From Agelas oroides (Eukaryota > Porifera > Demospongiae > Agelasida > Agelasidae): a stretch of 64,000 nt of DNA. The stretch is taken from assembly GCA_949130485.1 (NCBI GenBank), contig OX422183.1, positions 12,064,543-12,128,542 on the forward strand, read 5' to 3'. The stretch's first letter is position 1, and each line of letters begins with the position of its first letter. Shown here piece by piece: positions 60,880-64,000 of the stretch. The notes under the pieces are model-generated. The model did not search any database. It saw only the letters and a list, made by a program, of their open reading frames with translations, and was not told the DNA's origin. Position numbers and translations under genes: made by a program.

Positions 60880-61833
60880 TTGTAGCTCATAAAATTTCCT
60901 TTCGTTTGATATAGTCAACAAGTATATCCCATAAAGTTCAGGTCAAAGGTCATCATTAGTGCACTTCGACCTTTGCTATCTCAAGAACGAATATTTCAAT
61001 TCTGATAAAATTATTTTCCAAATATTGTTTGGATCCTTCTCTCCAAGTGTTGTAAAAATGGTTTTGGGACTGCCATGGGATTGGGCGATACGTGACAGAA
61101 TGTAACGGCAGTTAGGGGAGGTGTACCACTAAACAATCTTACACTTACCTGATGGTGGTTCACTTTTATAGTATGGTGGTGGATACCTTTGTAAACAAGA
61201 CACAACAAAATATCCATGATTCCATGGTTGGTATGTGATGTCCAAGTGGTAGTTGCCATGGTTACTAGGTCAGTTATCTCCTCTAGTGAACAAAAATACA
61301 CGGAAATGAAACGGAAATGGGAACGGAACAAAAATACACCAATCACTGGTGCAATGTTTTCTTCATGGACTCATGAGTAGTGTGCTTAGTCGTATTCTAC
61401 TTAGCGATGGTTATATGACTGGCAGTTAGGGGAGATGTATTGTAAAGCATTCCTACACTTACCTGATGGTGGTTCATTTTGATTGGTATGGTGGTGGATA
61501 CCTTTGCAAACATGACACAACAAAATATCCATGATTCCATGGTTGGTATGTGATGTCCAAGTGGTGGTTGCCATGGTTACTAGGTCAGTTATCTCCTCTA
61601 GCGAGTTGCTACATTCTGTCACGTATCGCCCAATCCCATGGCAGTCCCAAAACCATTTTTACAACATTTGGAGAGAAGGACCCAAACAATATTTGGAAAA
61701 TAATTTATCAGAATTGAAATATTCGTTTTTGAGATAGCAAAGGTTGAAGTGCACTAATGATGAACTTTGACCCGAACTTTATGGGATATACTTGTTAATT
61801 ATATCAAGCGAAAGGAAATTTTATGAGCTACAA
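60880..61833. mobile_element. Foldback element with 225-bp arms and inner direct repeat
   Basis: Arms 60,880-61,104 and 61,610-61,833 are inverted copies (outer TTGTAGCTCATAAAATTTCC; inner CGTGACAGAATGTA). Between them a segment of about 180 bases occurs twice in direct orientation (61,109-61,290 and 61,420-61,602; CTTACCTGATGGTGGTTCA, ATCCATGATTCCATGG). The inner arm includes CCATGGGATTGGGCGATA, similar to the Mutator-like terminal repeat. No protein-coding gene is evident. Confidence 0.8.
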
Positions 61834-62161
61834 CCCATGTGTTATTGCAAACACTTGTGTATCAGTGCTGATATGCCATGTCTTTTCAGGTGGCCACAAA
61901 GGAAATAATTTCACTGGCAATTATTATTTATTTTCAAACTGTCACGTATGATGCAGTATTCACTGTAAGTAGCTACATGTATGCATAACGATAGAGGTAA
62001 ACAGAATGTTCTTTACTTAATAGCTACATGATTACAGAGTACAAGTGTCAAGTCCGTATACTGGTAGGGTTAGCAAACCTCCTCAATGGTATTCAGGATC
62101 CTGATGAATAGAATAAATAAATCATGGCATAAATTATGGAAGCAAAGGAGCAATGCATAAC

Positions 62162-64000
62162 TTAGTATACAAACATTAAATTTATTTTCACATACATTTG
62201 TGTATCCACTCCTGCCTCACAGAGGTTTGACAGAGCATACACATGGCGTAGGGCATAGTCCACCTAACATAACAAAACAAGACAAAACTTAAATGCATAT
62301 GTATGATTGAATGAGTACAAGTTTTCATATACCTTGCTAAAGGAGAAGCATTTCTCAGAGAAGCTCTTCACTGCAAATTTGTAGCAGTCAAACTTGGTTG
62401 GCTTGGCCGGCTTGCCCAAGATATGGTCCACCTTCTCTTCACCAGTGAGAGCCTTGCGTACTATCTCTTCCATGGTAGAGCGCACCTTTTCACGCAGCTG
62501 CAGGAAGCAGTAACCCACAGGTGTATACATAATCATATTAAGAACATAATAAGAAGGTTGATACATAGTAGGCTAACCAGCAAATAACATCACTTCCTGT
62601 ATCATGTGCCAATAAGTGCTTATTTCCAAGTATGAATCTGCCGTGTAGTGTGGTACCTACCTGACCAATTTCTTTGTTGTCTACCATGCATGTTTCCTAT
62701 AGTATTGATTCCCGGCTCAGCATTTTCTGCTACATGTCATATGATGTACTATTGATGTTTAAAATTCCACCCACCCATACTGACCCCCTAGTCTAGTTGT
62801 AGTGCATCATTTTGTTTACTACATCTTGTACTACCTATGCTTGTACATGACGCAGCTACCATGAGCTCCTCCATGAGTTGTTCCTCGTACTTCTTCTTCT
62901 GCCAGTAGTCAGTTTCACCATGGATCTGGTGCATTAGCACAGCAATTGGAACATCCCCTGATGGGACTGCACCCTGCTTGTCACTTGGAGAAACCTACAG
63001 GTGTGAGTAAGGCCGCTTTAAATAGATTGTCTTGCTTGCAACCACCTAAACTTTAAAAAAAATTATCAGGAAGCTTGAAGTTTTTATATAAATCCCTACA
63101 TTTTTACATGGGACAGTAGGCCAAATTGAAGTATTAACTTGTCAAGTTTCTTGTGGTCAACAATTCAGAGTAACCTAATGTTGTATAGTCCCTTCCTACC
63201 CCCCCCCCCCCCCCCCACCCCCCACCCCCCCTCCCCTACAATTGACTCCAAACAATTTAATGTGACCTAGTATAGAAGTTAAGCCTCTTTCTATTACCCC
63301 CTACCTATGAGGGTAATCAATGTCTATGCCAGCACTTTATTTGCTCTTGGAATTTGGTAGCAATGCATCTGAGGCCTATGGTTTCATACCCCATGTCCAA
63401 TGGCACGTCCATTATTCTTGGCTCCTATAAACACCTGCAATAGATTACTGCCAATCTCCTGCACAAAGGGTGGGGTATTGAGAGCCACAATCATTGTGTG
63501 ACATTGATTTGTGAGTTGTTGAGTTACCTACCAGGTCACCGTACTGCATGACGTGACTTTTGTTTGTCTCTTTCTTCACAATTTCATACAGTTTCTCCAA
63601 GGTCTCGGCAGATGTTCCATCCTGTTAGATAGATTTTTTTAAACTTAACAGTTATGCTAGTAGAGGGATTAGATCACTTACAGAGTCCACATTCTCCATC
63701 CAATTTACACTGAATACATCTCCGAGACAAGTCTTCAGTTTTGAACCACAGTAGCAGGCCCAGGATGACTCATGAGGATTGGCTGCAGTTACTGCATACA
63801 CTACAGAACCAAAAACACATTGCAGTCGCTTAGCCTCATTCCCAAGCTTCTGCCCCACCATTAATCATTTACAATACTTACCACTATCAGTGGAAGACAG
63901 GTCCACAAACATGGACCCAGATTCACAGGCCTCAACGAACAACACCATCTGCTTAAACTTTTTCTGGGAGTGCATTTTCCTGATGACATCATTCAACTCT
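62162..64000 (-). CDS. LGMN: Legumain-like asparaginyl endopeptidase, C-terminal part
   Basis: A family C13 lysosomal cysteine protease cleaving after Asn. The window holds seven 3' exons, in coding order 64000-63882 (partial), 63800-63682, 63621-63532, 63434-63390, 62996-62860, 62497-62333 and 62263-62162 (stop TAA). Key blocks: [10 protein letters not shown] containing the catalytic Cys; [57 protein letters not shown]; the prodomain ([43 protein letters not shown]). The catalytic His and N-terminus lie beyond the window. In exon 62996-62860 a CA/GT dinucleotide is present twice (near 62,939-62,942): GDVPIAV is in one frame and [12 protein letters not shown] in another, giving an in-frame TAA. 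So this copy is either frameshifted (pseudogene or null allele) or has an assembly error. All other exons are in phase. Confidence 0.9.
63201..63235. repeat. Poly-C tract
   Basis: A run of about 25 C interrupted by single A or T residues, in a legumain intron. Confidence 0.9.

Noticed and set aside
1..64000. tRNA or rRNA genes
   Set aside because: No cloverleaf with a recognisable anticodon arm or rRNA core sequence was noticed by eye; a dedicated scan could still find one.

Overview
This is a window of eukaryotic, animal-type genomic DNA. Genes are split by short GT-AG introns, coding exons are sparse, and mobile DNA is dense. The immunoglobulin/fibronectin-III receptors, the legumain protease and the mix of CR1-like LINEs, Mutator-like, TTAA-target and DUF6589-type elements all fit an early-branching animal, most plausibly a sponge. 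The species cannot be fixed from the sequence alone.

Layout. 1-14.8 kb is almost free of host genes and is built from foldback repeats, 8-bp-duplicating MITEs and one non-autonomous Mutator-like element (9.75-11.99 kb). 14.85-20.22 kb (+) is an eight-exon receptor: signal peptide, Ig, two FN3, membrane segment and tyrosine-motif tail. 27.7-33.1 kb (-) holds two tandem paralogues encoding a secreted or membrane-tethered single Ig domain with a Ser/Thr-rich stem and a hydrophobic C-terminus like a GPI signal. 33.9-38.1 kb is two colliding LINEs: a plus-strand reverse-transcriptase fragment and a broken minus-strand CR1-like element with PHD finger, endonuclease, RT and a 2A-like motif. 38.3-40.9 kb is a large foldback structure. 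43.33-48.38 kb (-) is a full-length Mutator-like transposon whose eight exons join in phase into one protein carrying a transposase, SWIM finger, coiled coil, CXXC finger and OTU protease, with one internal TGA. Only 264 bp beyond its end starts the second eight-exon receptor (48.65-52.96 kb, +), a paralogue of the first with the same intron phases and tail motifs. 53-62 kb carries a DUF6589 pseudogene, paired 1-kb TTAA elements, a tandem duplication and a 1-kb foldback. 62.16-64 kb (-) is the C-terminal half of legumain, with a frameshift, running off the window edge.

Together, the four Ig-family genes form a small cluster of paralogous surface proteins: two signalling receptors flanking two tail-less Ig proteins. 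This arrangement recalls immune or allorecognition receptor clusters, though that function is inference. The transposons have repeatedly landed in introns and flanks of this cluster. The most unusual item is the Mutator-like element, because its predicted protein joins a transposase to a CpG-type DNA-binding finger and a deubiquitinase-type protease.
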